Notes: generated from the sequence alone by a model not told the origin. 64,000 nt of DNA from Enemella dayhoffiae (GCF_002250625.1 NZ_NMVQ01000012.1:248001-312000), one strand, 5' to 3'; shown: positions 7,352 to 17,849, counted from the first letter of the stretch. A program made the numbers and translations.

Positions 7352-8278
7352 TCAGGAGGGCTCGTCCACGCAGTCCGGAACCCGCATCCGCGCCGCCACC
7401 ACCGAGGTGAGGACGGCGACGATCGCGAAGGTGATCACGTCCGAGAACGCCTGCGCCCAGCCGACCTCGGTGACCTGCCGGACCTGGGCGATGGTGCTGG
7501 TCAGCCCGGCCAGCAGAAACGCGAACAGGTTGTTGATCACGTGCGCCGCGATCCCGGCCTCCAGTCCGCCGGTGCGCACCACGAGCCAGCCGGCCAGCAG
7601 GCCGAAGGCGAGCCGGCTGAGGAACAACTGCGGGTTCTGCGCACCGTGGAACAGGGCGAACAGCAGCGCCGAGCCGAGCACCGCGGGCCAGGGGCTGCGG
7701 AACAGCGCGCCCAGTCCCTGCAGCAGATAGCCGCGGAACAGCACCTCTTCGGCCAGCGCCTGGAAGGGGGTGAGGAGCAGAATCACCAGCAGGAACGGCA
7801 GCAATCCTGGCTGGGGCTGCCAGTGCAGCGGCTGGCCGCGCAGCGGGAGGGTCCCGACATAGCCGGCGAACACCCCGACCGAAATCAGCAGACAGGCCAG
7901 CAGATAGCGCCAGCGCGGCCCCTCCGAAACCGACCAGATCCGCCCGAGCGGCACCCGGTGCACGAAGTGCAGCACCGTCAGCACGATCGGGATCATGGTG
8001 ATGATCCCGAGGTGGGAGGCCAGCATTCCTTCCCAGTATTGATATCCCCGGGCCTGGGCCAGAAACTCGTCCTTCGCCAGGTCCTGGTGACCCAGCCGCC
8101 AGGCGAGCAGCAGCACCACCTGGCTGACCAGGCCGCTGAGCAGCAGCCAGGTCCACAGCGCAATCAGCACCCCGGCCACGGAGCGCCACCAGGCGGCCTC
8201 CGGCGTACGCAGCAGCTGCGGATAGCGCGCGCCCGGGGGTGCGGCGTGCGCGGAAGCGCGTGCCAGGATCGAGGACAC
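7352..8278 (-). CDS. CPBP-family intramembrane glutamic protease (CAAX protease-like)
   Basis: This 308-residue integral membrane protein has about eight hydrophobic segments. The family motifs are present in order: EEVLFRG (EExxxR) near residue 190, FALFHG (FxxxH) near 224 and HVINN (HxxxN) near 267. Together they form the active site facing the membrane. Bacterial members process or protect peptides or act in signalling; the substrate here is unknown. The GTG start at 8278 lies four bases beyond the gltX stop, so it is the last gene of the FAH-gltX-CPBP unit and is probably translationally coupled to gltX. Confidence 0.88.
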   Translation of the reverse strand: MSSILARASAHAAPPGARYPQLLRTPEAAWWRSVAGVLIALWTWLLLSGLVSQVVLLLAWRLGHQDLAKDEFLAQARGYQYWEGMLASHLGIITMIPIVLTVLHFVHRVPLGRIWSVSEGPRWRYLLACLLISVGVFAGYVGTLPLRGQPLHWQPQPGLLPFLLVILLLTPFQALAEEVLFRGYLLQGLGALFRSPWPAVLGSALLFALFHGAQNPQLFLSRLAFGLLAGWLVVRTGGLEAGIAAHVINNLFAFLLAGLTSTIAQVRQVTEVGWAQAFSDVITFAIVAVLTSVVAARMRVPDCVDEPS

Positions 8279-8282
8279 CGGG

Positions 8283-9818
8283 TCACACCGTGGCGCGTGC
8301 CCGGCGCAGCCGGGCCAGCGAGGATTCCTGCCCCAGCAGGGCCATCGACTCGAACAGCGGCGGAGACACCTTGGATCCGGTGATCGCCGTGCGGACCGGC
8401 CCGAACGCGAGCTTCGGCTTCAGCCCCAGTCGCTCGATCAGCGCCCCCCGCAGGGCCGCCTCCACCTGCTCGTGGTCGAAGGTCGACAACCCTGCCAGGG
8501 CGTCGATCGCGGCGTCCAGCACCGCGCCCTCCTCGGGCTTCAGGGTCGCCTTCTCCTCGATCTCGATCGCCTCGTCGGCGGTGAACAGGAAGCGCACCTT
8601 GTCCACGGCCTCGCTGAGGGTGTTCAACCGCTCCTTGATCAGCGGGGCGGCGCCGAGGATCAGCTCGCGTTCGTCGGCCTGAGGCGGATCGGTGACCAGC
8701 CCGGCGCGGACCAGGAAGGGGGTGATCTCCTCGGCCAGGGTTGCGTCGTCGAGCAGCCGGATGTGCGCGGCGTTGATCGCCAGACACTTCTTCGGGTCGA
8801 ACTTGGCCGGGTTGCCGGACACGTGCCGGATGTCGAACGCCTCGGCCATCTCCGAGGTCGAGAACACGTCCCGGTCGTCGGCGATCGCCCAGCCGAGCAG
8901 TGCCAGATAGTTCAGCAGCCCCTCGGGCAGATAGCCGAGCTCTCGATATTCGTCCAGCCCGGATCCCTTGTCCCGCTTGGAGAGCCGGCGGTTGCCCTCC
9001 CCCATCACGATCGGCAGATGGCCGAACAACGGCGTCCGCCCTGAGCCGATGCCGAGTTCGGCCAGGGCGCGATAGAGCACCACCTGGCGCGGAGTGGAGC
9101 TGAGAAGATCCTCCCCGCGCAGCACGTGGGTGATCCCCATCACCGCGTCGTCGACCGGGTTCACCAATGTGTACAGCGGATCCCCGTTGGCGCGCACGAT
9201 CACATAGTCCGGCACCTGCCCGGCGGGGAAGGTGATCCTCCCGCGGACCAGGTCGGTGAACGTGATGTCCTCGGCCGGCATCCGCATCCGGATCACCGAA
9301 TCGCGACCCTCGCTGCGGTACGCCTGCTGCTGCTCCTCGGTGAGGTCGCGGCAGTGCCCGTCATAGCCGACCAGCGACTTGTCGCTGCGAGCGGCCTCCC
9401 GGGCCTCCTGCTCCTCGCGGGTGCAATAGCAGCGGTACGCCTGGCCACCGGCCAACAGCGCGTCGACCACCTCGGCGTACAGGCTCCCCCGCTCGGACTG
9501 CAGATAGGGGGCGTACGGGCCGCCGACCTCAGGCCCTTCGTCCCACTCGATTCCCAACCAGCGCAGGGAATCCAGCACTCCGCGATAGGACTCCTGGGTG
9601 CTGCGGGCGTTGTCGGTGTCCTCGATCCGGAGCACGAAGGTGCCGCCGAAGTGTCGCGCGAACGCCCAGTTGAACAGGGCGCTGCGCACATTGCCGACGT
9701 GCAGGTTGCCGGTCGGCGAGGGTGGGAACCGCACCCGCACCTGGCTCGGTTCGATCCCGCCCAGCACGTCGACGTCGTCGTGGGTGCGGGTGGACACCGG
9801 GTTCGGGGTCTGGCTCAC
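8283..9818 (-). CDS. gltX: Glutamyl-tRNA synthetase
   Basis: This class I synthetase charges tRNA-Glu. It has 511 residues, somewhat longer than many bacterial forms because of about 25 extra N-terminal residues before VRVRFPPSPTGNLHVGN, which holds the HIGH-equivalent HVGN. The KMSKS equivalent is RRLSKRDKGS near residue 275. The region CYCTREEQE lies in the zinc-binding-like insertion, and the C-terminal helical anticodon-binding domain is complete. The start ATG overlaps the stop of the FAH-family gene by four bases (ATGA). With a GlnRS also present, this enzyme is expected to discriminate against tRNA-Gln (inference). Confidence 0.96.
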   Translation of the reverse strand: MSQTPNPVSTRTHDDVDVLGGIEPSQVRVRFPPSPTGNLHVGNVRSALFNWAFARHFGGTFVLRIEDTDNARSTQESYRGVLDSLRWLGIEWDEGPEVGGPYAPYLQSERGSLYAEVVDALLAGGQAYRCYCTREEQEAREAARSDKSLVGYDGHCRDLTEEQQQAYRSEGRDSVIRMRMPAEDITFTDLVRGRITFPAGQVPDYVIVRANGDPLYTLVNPVDDAVMGITHVLRGEDLLSSTPRQVVLYRALAELGIGSGRTPLFGHLPIVMGEGNRRLSKRDKGSGLDEYRELGYLPEGLLNYLALLGWAIADDRDVFSTSEMAEAFDIRHVSGNPAKFDPKKCLAINAAHIRLLDDATLAEEITPFLVRAGLVTDPPQADERELILGAAPLIKERLNTLSEAVDKVRFLFTADEAIEIEEKATLKPEEGAVLDAAIDALAGLSTFDHEQVEAALRGALIERLGLKPKLAFGPVRTAITGSKVSPPLFESMALLGQESSLARLRRARATV

Positions 9819-10639
9819 TTGCTCTCTCCTGCGTGGTCGGGGTCGGCGGAAATCACCTTGTTGGTCAGGGTTCCCATGCCCTCGATGCTGACGCTCACCT
9901 CTTGTCCGGGGATCATCAGCCCCACCCCTTCGGGGGTGCCGGTGAGGATCACGTCACCGGGCAGCAGCGTGGTGAACGAGCTGATGTAGGCGATCAGCTC
10001 GGCGATCGGGTGGATCATCAGCGAGGTCGACCCGTGCTGGCGCTGCTCGCCGTCGAGGGTGGTGGTGATCATCAGCTCACCGGCCTCCTCGATCGAGTAG
10101 TGGCTGGTGATCCACGGCCCCAACGGGCAGGAGGTGTCGAACCCCTTGGCCCGGGCCCATTGTTTGTCGGGGCCCTGCTTGTCGCGGGCGGTCACGTCGT
10201 TGGCGATCGTGTAGCCGAAGATCACGTCCTGGGCGCGCTCGACCGGGACCTCCTTGCAGATCCGGCCGATCACGACCGCCAACTCGCCCTCGAAGCTGAC
10301 CTGCTCGGAGAACGACGGATAGATGATCGGCTCACCCGGACCGATCACCGCGGTGTTCGGCTTGTAGAAGGTGAGCGGGGTCTGCGGCACCTCATTGCCG
10401 AGCTCGGCCGCGTGGGCGGCATAATTGCGCCCCACCCCGACCACCTTGGACCTCGGGATCACCGGGGCCAGCAACCGCGCCTGGGACAGCGGCACCCGCT
10501 CCCCGGTGAACTGCACCGCCATCGCCAGCGGGTCCCCGGTGAGCACGCCGATGGTGTCCGGATGCGGACCGTTGTCCTCGGCCAGCTCGACCAGACCGTA
10601 GCGGGGATCCTGACCGACTGAAAATCGTGCGACACGCAT
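9815..10639 (-). CDS. Fumarylacetoacetate hydrolase-family protein
   Basis: This cytoplasmic metal-dependent hydrolase or isomerase of 274 residues has the C-terminal FAH fold. VGVGRNYAAHAAELG (about residues 73-87), TFYKPNTAVIGPG, FEGELAVVIG with the metal-binding Glu residues, GYTIANDVTARD and LTGTPEGVG are all visible. Family members act on 2-keto-3-deoxy acids, acylpyruvates or homoprotocatechuate intermediates; the sequence alone does not fix the substrate. It is commonly found directly upstream of gltX in actinomycetes, as here. It is the first gene of the unit and has its own probable leaderless promoter. Confidence 0.85.
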   Translation of the reverse strand: MRVARFSVGQDPRYGLVELAEDNGPHPDTIGVLTGDPLAMAVQFTGERVPLSQARLLAPVIPRSKVVGVGRNYAAHAAELGNEVPQTPLTFYKPNTAVIGPGEPIIYPSFSEQVSFEGELAVVIGRICKEVPVERAQDVIFGYTIANDVTARDKQGPDKQWARAKGFDTSCPLGPWITSHYSIEEAGELMITTTLDGEQRQHGSTSLMIHPIAELIAYISSFTTLLPGDVILTGTPEGVGLMIPGQEVSVSIEGMGTLTNKVISADPDHAGESK

Positions 10640-10651
10640 TGCCCCAGCCTA
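10640..10651 (-). promoter_or_regulatory. Leaderless-type promoter of the FAH-gltX unit
   Basis: On the minus strand TAGGCT is followed by six bases and then the ATG. There is no Shine-Dalgarno sequence, so transcription should begin at or next to the start codon. Confidence 0.55.
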
Positions 10652-10683
10652 TCGCGCGGGGCGGCGTACCCCGTCGGTCGACG

Positions 10684-12264
10684 TCAGGCGGTGATCAGCC
10701 CGTAGAGGTAGGCGTCGCTGAGCGCCTCCCAGGACGCCTCGATCACGTTCTCCCCCACCCCGACGGTGGTCCACGCACGTGACTCGTCGCTGGTGTCGAT
10801 CAGGACCCGGACCCCGGCGTCGGTGCCGTGGCCCTGGTCGAGGATGCGCACCCGATAGTCGGTCAGCTCGTACGCCGACACCTGCGGGTACGCCTGTTCC
10901 AGCGCCCGGCGCAGCGCCTGGTCCAGCGCGTTCACCGGGCCGTTCCCCTCACCCTCGAACACCTGCTCCTTGCCCTTGGCGGCCAGCCGGACGGTGGCGT
11001 GGGTGTCGGTCTCGCCGCGGCCGTCGGTGGAGTGGGTGTGCACCTGCCAGGAGCACACCGAGAACGGTTCGGGCAGCTGGTCGAGGGTGTCACGCAGCAG
11101 CAGCTCGAAGCTGGCGTCGGCGGCCTCATACGAATAACCGCGGCCCTCGCGCTCCTTGACCGTGTCGGTGATCCGGGAGGCGAGGTCGCGGTCGGACAGG
11201 TCGAAGCCGAGTTCCTCGCCCTTGAGCTGGATGTTGGCCCGGCCGGCCATGTCGGAGACCAGGGTGCGCATGTCGTTGCCGACAACGGCGGGATCGATGT
11301 GCTGATAGAGATTCGGGTCGACGCGGATCGCCGAGGCGTGCAGCCCGGCCTTGTGCGCGAAGGCGGATCCGCCGACGTAGGGCTGACGCGGGGAACCGGG
11401 CACGTTGGTCACCGCGGCCACCGCGTGCGAGATCCGGGTGGCCTCGGCGAGCGCCCCCTCGGGCAGCACCCGCCAGCCGAACTTGAGCTCGAGGTTGGCG
11501 ACCACCTGCAACAGGTCGGCGTTGCCGGTGCGCTCGCCGTAGCCATTGATGGTGCCCTGGATGTGCATCGCCCCGCCCTCGACCGCGGCGAGCGTGTTCG
11601 CGACCGCGCAACCGGAGTCGTTGTGGCAGTGGATGCCGAGGTCGACCCCGATCTCGGCGGCGTCGCAGACGATGTCGTGCATCCAGCTGGGCAGCATCCC
11701 GCCGTTGGTGTCGCACAGCACGACGACCTCGGCGCCGGCCTCGGCCGCGGTGCGGACCACCTCAAGGGAATAGGCGCGGTTGGTGCGATAGCCGTCGAAG
11801 AAGTGCTCGGCGTCGAGGAACACCCGCTGCCCCTCACCGACCAGGTGGGACACCGAGTCGGCGATCATGGCGAGGTTTTCCTGCAGGCTGGCGCGCAGCG
11901 CGTGCTCGACGTGGCGCTGGTGGCTCTTGGCGACCAGACAGGCGACGCTGGCGCCCGAGTCACGGACCGCGGCGATCATCGGGTCGTCGGCAGCCCTGCG
12001 CCCGACCCGGCGGGTGAACCCGAAGGCGCTCAGGGTGGCGTTGCGCAGCGGCACCTCACCGTCGCGCATCGCCTCGAAGAACTTGGTGTCACTGGGATTG
12101 GCGCCCGGCCAGCCGCCCTCGATGAAGGTGACCCCCAACTCGTCGAGACTGGCGGCGATCCGCAGCTTGTCGGCGACCGAGAGCCGCAGGCCCTCCTGCT
12201 GGGCGCCGTCGCGCAGTGTCGTGTCGTAGACGTGGAACTCCTCGGGGGCCGGATGATCCGTCAT
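10684..12264 (-). CDS. cimA: (R)-citramalate synthase
   Basis: This enzyme of 526 residues condenses pyruvate and acetyl-CoA to citramalate, the first step of the threonine-independent route to 2-oxobutyrate and isoleucine. The N-terminal TIM barrel starts with FHVYDTTLRDGAQQEGL, and LCDTNGG, GIHCHNDSGCAVANTLAAVEGGA and INGYGERTGNADL follow, all typical of the CimA branch of the alpha-IPM synthase family. The C-terminal regulatory domain (about residues 380-526) ends YLYGLITA. I chose ATG 12264 (MTDHPAPEEFHVYD). An upstream in-frame ATG at 12291 has no ribosome site. The neighbourhood of ilvE, leuB and ilvBNC supports this role over homocitrate synthesis. Confidence 0.9.
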   Translation of the reverse strand: MTDHPAPEEFHVYDTTLRDGAQQEGLRLSVADKLRIAASLDELGVTFIEGGWPGANPSDTKFFEAMRDGEVPLRNATLSAFGFTRRVGRRAADDPMIAAVRDSGASVACLVAKSHQRHVEHALRASLQENLAMIADSVSHLVGEGQRVFLDAEHFFDGYRTNRAYSLEVVRTAAEAGAEVVVLCDTNGGMLPSWMHDIVCDAAEIGVDLGIHCHNDSGCAVANTLAAVEGGAMHIQGTINGYGERTGNADLLQVVANLELKFGWRVLPEGALAEATRISHAVAAVTNVPGSPRQPYVGGSAFAHKAGLHASAIRVDPNLYQHIDPAVVGNDMRTLVSDMAGRANIQLKGEELGFDLSDRDLASRITDTVKEREGRGYSYEAADASFELLLRDTLDQLPEPFSVCSWQVHTHSTDGRGETDTHATVRLAAKGKEQVFEGEGNGPVNALDQALRRALEQAYPQVSAYELTDYRVRILDQGHGTDAGVRVLIDTSDESRAWTTVGVGENVIEASWEALSDAYLYGLITA

Positions 12265-12429
12265 CGCGAATCCCGTCCCAGGGGCCGACATCGGCGTGTG
12301 CTGGGCATGCGTCACCCACCAAGTGTGCGGTCCCACGCGGCTCGGTTCGGGAGGTCTCAACCCCTGAGAAGCCCCCCAGATGGCCCGCCGCAACGACTCT
12401 ACGGTCGGCTCTTGGGCCCGGAGCACGTG

Positions 12430-12496
12430 ATGATCATGACCAGATTGGACCCATTTTCGCCCCGGGAAAATGGAGGGTCGATCTGGTCATGATCAT
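12430..12496. repeat. 67-base hairpin element between cimA and ilvE
   Basis: ATGATCATGACCAGAT at 12430-12445 has a perfect 16-bp reverse complement at 12481-12496. A second inner stem (CCATTTTC with GAAAATGG) closes a seven-base loop GCCCCGG. The AT-rich outer arms stand out from the 70% GC surroundings. No T-run follows on either side, so this is not a textbook terminator. It lies downstream of ilvE and upstream of cimA, in a 285-base gap that otherwise shows nothing. Confidence 0.75.
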
Positions 12497-12549
12497 TACA
12501 GTCGGCGCCGGCTGAGCCCTCCCTGAGCCTCCCGCCCGCGGCCGGGGAT

Positions 12550-13656
12550 TCAGCAGACCTTGCGCATCCAGCCGTGCCGGTCCTCGGCGCGGCCGTACTG
12601 GATGTCGAGCAGCGCCTGCCGCAGCGCGGCGGTGTGCTCACCGACCCCGTCGGTGCTGTCGACCTGCACGCGGAAGGATTGCCCCTGCTCGTCCTTGAAC
12701 TCCGAGATCGGGGTGATCACGGCCGCGGTGCCGCAGGCGAACACCTCACGGATGTCGCCCGAGCTGATCCCGTCGAGCAGCTCGGCCAGGGTCACCTTGC
12801 GCTCCACCGGAGTCAGCCCCTGCTCGCCGGCGATGGCCAGGATGGAGCTGCGGGTCACTCCCTCCAGGATCGATCCGCTCAGCTCGGGGGTGACCAGTTC
12901 GCCCTTGCTGGTGACGAAATAGACGTTCATCCCGCCTAGTTCCTCGACGAACTCGTGGCCGCCGGCGTCGGCGAAGAGCACCTGCGAGCAACCGTGCTCG
13001 GCGGCCTCCTGCTGCGCGACCAGCGAGGACGCGTAGTTGCCGCCACATTTGGCCGCCCCCGTGCCGCCGGCGCCGGCGCGGGACCAGCGGGTGGTGATCC
13101 AGATCGCCACCGGCGCCACACCGGAGGAGAAGTATGCCCCGGCCGGGCTGGCGATGCAGGAATACGTCACGTGTTCGGCCGCGCGCACCCCGAGGAACGC
13201 CTCGGAGGCGAACATGAACGGCCGGACATAAAGCGAGACCTCGCTCCCGTTGGTGGGGGTGGGCACCCAGTCCCGATCGGTACGCACCAACGCCTCGATG
13301 CTGCCCAGGAAATCCTTCTCGGGAAGCACCGGCAGGCCCAGCCGCTTGGCGGACCGGGCGAAGCGCTCGGCGTTCTGCTCGGGACGGAAGAGCCAGACCG
13401 ATCCGTCGCCGTGGCGGTAGGCCTTCATCCCCTCGAAGATCTCCTGGGCGTAGTGCAGCACGGCCGCCGCGGGGTCCAGGGTGAAGGGCCCGTAGGGCAC
13501 GATCGCCGAGTCGTGCCAGCCGTCCTTCACGGTCCAGCTCGCCACCGCCATGTGGTCGGTGAACCGGGTCCCGAAACCGGGCTTGGCCAGGATCGCGTCC
13601 CGCTTGTCCGCGGGCATCGGGCGGGGGTTGGGGCGCACGTCGAACATCAGGCTCAT
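12550..13656 (-). CDS. ilvE: Branched-chain amino acid aminotransferase
   Basis: This PLP fold-type IV transaminase of 368 residues interconverts Ile, Leu and Val with their 2-oxo acids. Landmarks are PYGPFTLDPAAAVLHYAQEIFEGMKAYR, LYVRPFMFASE, TGAAKCGGNYASSL with the PLP lysine, FVEELGGMNVYFV and EVFACGTAAVITPI. The start ATG at 13656 (MSLMFDVRPNP) has no Shine-Dalgarno sequence but lies seven bases after a TAGATT hexamer. That argues against the longer in-frame opening upstream. It diverges from leuB over 101 bases and ends before the long hairpin. Confidence 0.96.
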   Translation of the reverse strand: MSLMFDVRPNPRPMPADKRDAILAKPGFGTRFTDHMAVASWTVKDGWHDSAIVPYGPFTLDPAAAVLHYAQEIFEGMKAYRHGDGSVWLFRPEQNAERFARSAKRLGLPVLPEKDFLGSIEALVRTDRDWVPTPTNGSEVSLYVRPFMFASEAFLGVRAAEHVTYSCIASPAGAYFSSGVAPVAIWITTRWSRAGAGGTGAAKCGGNYASSLVAQQEAAEHGCSQVLFADAGGHEFVEELGGMNVYFVTSKGELVTPELSGSILEGVTRSSILAIAGEQGLTPVERKVTLAELLDGISSGDIREVFACGTAAVITPISEFKDEQGQSFRVQVDSTDGVGEHTAALRQALLDIQYGRAEDRHGWMRKVC

Positions 13657-13669
13657 GCGCAGAAATCTA
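13657..13669 (-). promoter_or_regulatory. Leaderless-type promoter of ilvE
   Basis: TAGATT (13664-13669, minus strand) is seven bases before the ATG. The intervening TCTGCGC has no ribosome-binding character. No -35 at the usual spacing is obvious. Confidence 0.55.
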
Positions 13670-13744
13670 ACATTTACTAGGACGTCAAAGCATCGGGTCC
13701 GACCACCGATCTGAGACAACGCCGGAGCCCCCGCCACCGCTGGT

Positions 13745-13757
13745 TATCGTTGCGGCC
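13745..13757 (+). promoter_or_regulatory. Leaderless-type promoter of leuB
   Basis: TATCGT at 13745-13750 is followed by seven bases and the GTG start codon, with no Shine-Dalgarno sequence. It faces away from the ilvE promoter, so the 101-base interval is a divergent control region. Confidence 0.5.
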
Positions 13758-14831
13758 GTGTCCAGCAACGAGAACCCCCAGAAGTCCAGCAGGCCGACGA
13801 TCGCCGTGATCGGCGGCGACGGGATCGGCCCGGAGGTGGTCGCCGAGGGGCTGAAGGTCCTTTCCGCCGCCTGCGGTGACGACGCGTTCACCACCGTCAA
13901 CTACGACCTCGGCGCCGAACAGTGGCTGTGCACCGGCGAGTTGCTGCCCGACTCGGTGATCGAGGAACTCAAGGGCGTGGATGCGATCCTGCTCGGGGCG
14001 GTCGGTGCCGCACCCGGTGACACCAAGATCCCCTCCGGCCTGCTCGAGCGCGGCCTGCTGCTGCGCCTGCGCTTCCTGTTCGACCACTACGTCAACCTGC
14101 GGCCCGCCAAGATCTATCCGGGCATCCCAGTTCCGCTGGCCGACTCCGTGATCGCCGGGGGTACCGTCGATTTCGTCGTGATCCGCGAAGGCACCGAGGG
14201 CCTCTACTGCGGCAACGGCGGCGTCGTGCGGGCCGGCACGCCCCAGGAGATCGCGACCGAGGTCAGCGTGAACACCGCCCACGGGGTGGAGCGTGTGGTG
14301 CGCGATGCGTTCGAGCGAGCCACCCGCCGCCGCAACAAGGTCACCCTGGTGCACAAGCACAACGTGCTGGTCAATGCCGGCGGTCTGTGGCGCCGGATCT
14401 TTGGCGAGGTTGCCGCCGAATATCCGCAGGTCGAGACCGACTATCTGCACATCGATGCCGCGACCATCTTCATGGCGACCGATCCGGCCCGCTTCGACGT
14501 GATCGTCACCGACAACCTGTTCGGCGACATCATCACCGATCTGGCCGCCGCGGTGACCGGCGGGATCGGGCTGGCCGCGAGCGGGAACATCAACCCCAGC
14601 GGGGCGTACCCGTCGATGTTCGAGCCGGTGCACGGCTCGGCCCCCGATATCGCGGGTCAGCAGAAGGCGGACCCGACCGCCGCCATCCTGTCCACGGCGC
14701 TGATGCTGGACCATCTCGGTCGCGGCGAGGACGCCCGGCGGATCGAGGAGGCGGTGCACGCCGACATCGCCGAGCGGTCCGGCAGCCGGCGTACCAACGA
14801 GGTCGGCGACGCGATCGCGGCCAGGTTCTGA
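13758..14831 (+). CDS. leuB: 3-isopropylmalate dehydrogenase
   Basis: This NAD-dependent beta-hydroxyacid oxidative decarboxylase of 357 residues acts in leucine synthesis. It probably also oxidises 3-methylmalate in the citramalate route begun by CimA (inference). It shows [13 protein letters not shown] at the N-terminus, LLGAVG, the substrate loop [36 protein letters not shown], and [24 protein letters not shown] followed by [13 protein letters not shown]. The N-terminus has about ten extra residues before the fold. The GTG start at 13758 is used because a -10 element sits seven bases before it. Confidence 0.94.
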   Translation: MSSNENPQKSSRPTIAVIGGDGIGPEVVAEGLKVLSAACGDDAFTTVNYDLGAEQWLCTGELLPDSVIEELKGVDAILLGAVGAAPGDTKIPSGLLERGLLLRLRFLFDHYVNLRPAKIYPGIPVPLADSVIAGGTVDFVVIREGTEGLYCGNGGVVRAGTPQEIATEVSVNTAHGVERVVRDAFERATRRRNKVTLVHKHNVLVNAGGLWRRIFGEVAAEYPQVETDYLHIDAATIFMATDPARFDVIVTDNLFGDIITDLAAAVTGGIGLAASGNINPSGAYPSMFEPVHGSAPDIAGQQKADPTAAILSTALMLDHLGRGEDARRIEEAVHADIAERSGSRRTNEVGDAIAARF

Positions 14832-14835
14832 CCCC

Positions 14836-15414
14836 GTGAGCATGCCCCCGGAGGTGCCCGAACTGGTCACCCGGGCTCTGCGTGCCTCGCTGGCACAGGG
14901 ATACATCGAGTCGACCCGGACCGAGACCGGCCGGCTGCTCGCCACCCTGGCGGCCACCCGCACCGGAACCATCGCCGAGTGCGGGACCGGCTGCGGGGTG
15001 GGGGCTGCCTGGCTGCGCAGCGGCGCCCCCGAGGGGACCCGGGTGGTGACCGCAGAATCGGACCCGCGGCTGGCGGAATGCGCCCAGCAGGTGTTCGCCG
15101 GCGACGACATCGACGTGCTCGAGGCGGATTGGACCACCCTGGAGGCGATGGCGCCGTTCTCGTTGCTGTTCCTCGACGCCGGGGCCGCGAAGCGGGCGGA
15201 TCGTGAGCAGGTGATCGCACTGGTTGACGACGGTGGAATCGTGGTGATCGATGACCTGGTCCCCTGCCACGGCTGGCCGCCGATGGAGCACGGCAGCATC
15301 GACGCCAGGCGCCAGGAGTGGCTCTGCGATCCGCGGTTGGCGAGCGTCGAGACGATGGTCGCCGAGGACACCGCGGTGCTGGTTGCGGTACGCCGCAGGG
15401 GTGAGCCTTCGTGA
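14836..15414 (+). CDS. Class I SAM-dependent O-methyltransferase-like protein
   Basis: This cytoplasmic protein of about 192 residues has a Rossmann-type methyltransferase fold. IAECGTGCGVGAAWL (about residues 49-63) is the SAM-binding motif I, VVTAESDPRLAECA is motif II with its acidic residue, and LLFLDAG plus VVIDDLVP correspond to the catechol O-methyltransferase-like core. The substrate is unknown. It follows leuB by four bases and is probably cotranscribed. The start could be the GTG at 14836 or the ATG six bases later. Confidence 0.75.
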   Translation: MSMPPEVPELVTRALRASLAQGYIESTRTETGRLLATLAATRTGTIAECGTGCGVGAAWLRSGAPEGTRVVTAESDPRLAECAQQVFAGDDIDVLEADWTTLEAMAPFSLLFLDAGAAKRADREQVIALVDDGGIVVIDDLVPCHGWPPMEHGSIDARRQEWLCDPRLASVETMVAEDTAVLVAVRRRGEPS

Positions 15415-15432
15415 TCATCGGGTGGGATCGGG

Positions 15433-15444
15433 CAAGATGAGCGC
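15433..15444 (+). promoter_or_regulatory. Leaderless-type promoter of the 15.4-kb membrane protein
   Basis: CAAGAT at 15433-15438 lies six bases before the ATG, matching the hisF arrangement exactly. No Shine-Dalgarno sequence is present. Confidence 0.45.
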
Positions 15445-16017
15445 ATGAGTACGTCCCACCCTCACCTCGACGAGCGAGTGCGCACCCGGCGAAGCCGCTG
15501 GATGCGCATCCTGATCGGCTTCTGCACGATGGTGCTCGTCATGGTGATCGCCTGGCTCATCGTGTGGACCAACGCCGGGCGCTGGGGCGTACCGATGTTC
15601 TCCTTCACCAACGAGCACGGGTCGAAGTGCCGCAACGACTTCATCGGCCGCTCCTGCAGCCCGATGACCCTGGAGGACATCCGGTTCCGCAGCCAGGTGG
15701 AGATCCCCGACGGGACCAAGGTGCTGCTGAGCTCATGGAAGGAGACCCACGACTTCGAGCTCACGGCGCGGTTGGTCTATCCGGGTGGGGAGGCCAAGGG
15801 CGCCGGCTGGATCGCGCTGTCGAAGAAGTTCGGCGAGTGCCGGCAGAACGCCCCTAGCCCGCTGTCCACGGTGCCCGACCTGGACGGGCTGTGCGTGATG
15901 TCCAACGAGACCGTCCGCACCGAAGGTGGTCAGCCCACCGACCGCATCTGGCAGATCTCCACGGCCAACCAGAAGGACGGCACCATGCTCGTCCACATGG
16001 ACATCAAGAGCAGGTAG
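15445..16017 (+). CDS. Single-pass membrane protein of unknown function
   Basis: I do not recognise a family with a known function. The 190-residue protein has a charged, Arg-rich cytoplasmic start, one strong transmembrane helix (about residues 22-43, ILIGFCTMVLVMVIAWLIVW) and an extracytoplasmic domain of about 145 residues. Two early cysteines (SKCRNDFIGRSCSP) and two later ones (GECRQN, DGLCVM) could form disulfides. The exported domain is rich in beta-type segments. The next 130 bases up to the convergent ilvC stop show no clear terminator. Confidence 0.65.
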   Translation: MSTSHPHLDERVRTRRSRWMRILIGFCTMVLVMVIAWLIVWTNAGRWGVPMFSFTNEHGSKCRNDFIGRSCSPMTLEDIRFRSQVEIPDGTKVLLSSWKETHDFELTARLVYPGGEAKGAGWIALSKKFGECRQNAPSPLSTVPDLDGLCVMSNETVRTEGGQPTDRIWQISTANQKDGTMLVHMDIKSR

Positions 16018-16148
16018 CCCTTGTTGGGCGCCTCGCGCGCGGCGTACCCAATCCCCGGTCTTCAGCGCAGACGTCGAAGCCCGCGGCAACCCCGCTGCGG
16101 TACAGCCGGCCGACGCGGGCCTCTCCTGCGCCGGCCCGGCTGCCTTAC

Positions 16149-17288
<1,140 letters not shown>

Positions 17289-17849
17289 TCAGACGATCCG
17301 GATCGGGCGGGCGCGTTCCCCGCGGGTGGTGCGGTCGCTCAGCGAGCGACTCCCCCGGCTGAGCGCGACGACGCCCGACTGCACGAGTTCCTTGATCCCA
17401 TAGGGCTCGAGCATCCGCAGCAGGGCGTCGACCTTGTCGGATCCGCCGGTCGCCTCGATGGTCATCGAGTCGGCGGCGACGTCCACGGTCTTGCAGCGGA
17501 ACAGTTGGACGATCTCCAGCACCTGGCTGCGGGTCTCGGGGGTGGCCCGGACCTTCACCAGAAGCAGCTCGCGGCGTACCGATTTCTCTTCCAGCTCGAC
17601 GATCTTGAGCACCTCGACCAGCTTGTTGAGCTGTTTGGTGAGCTGCTCCAGTGCGGTGTCGTCGACGTTGGCGACCAGGGTGATCCGGGACAGATCGGCG
17701 TGCTCGGTCGGCCCGACGGCCAGCGACTCGATGTTGAAACCGCGACGGGAGAAGAGTGCGGCGATCCGGGTCAGCACACCCGGTTTGTTCAACACCAGCA
17801 CCGAAAGGGTGCGCAGCTCGGTGGCGGCTGCCTGAATCTGGTTGATCAC
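17289..17849 (-). CDS. ilvN: Acetolactate synthase small (regulatory) subunit
   Basis: This 186-residue regulatory subunit binds IlvB and confers valine feedback control. The N-terminal ACT domain is clear in [45 protein letters not shown]. It is followed by the second, ALS_ss_C domain with [32 protein letters not shown]. The last 20 residues form a basic tail ([20 protein letters not shown]). The GTG start at 17849 overlaps the ilvB stop as GTGA, indicating coupled translation and balanced subunit synthesis. Confidence 0.95.
   Translation of the reverse strand: MINQIQAAATELRTLSVLVLNKPGVLTRIAALFSRRGFNIESLAVGPTEHADLSRITLVANVDDTALEQLTKQLNKLVEVLKIVELEEKSVRRELLLVKVRATPETRSQVLEIVQLFRCKTVDVAADSMTIEATGGSDKVDALLRMLEPYGIKELVQSGVVALSRGSRSLSDRTTRGERARPIRIV

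Noticed and set aside
13664-13688. TTGACG near ilvE as the -35 for TAGATT
   Set aside because: The spacing is only 13 bases, too short for a standard promoter, so I do not claim it as the -35.
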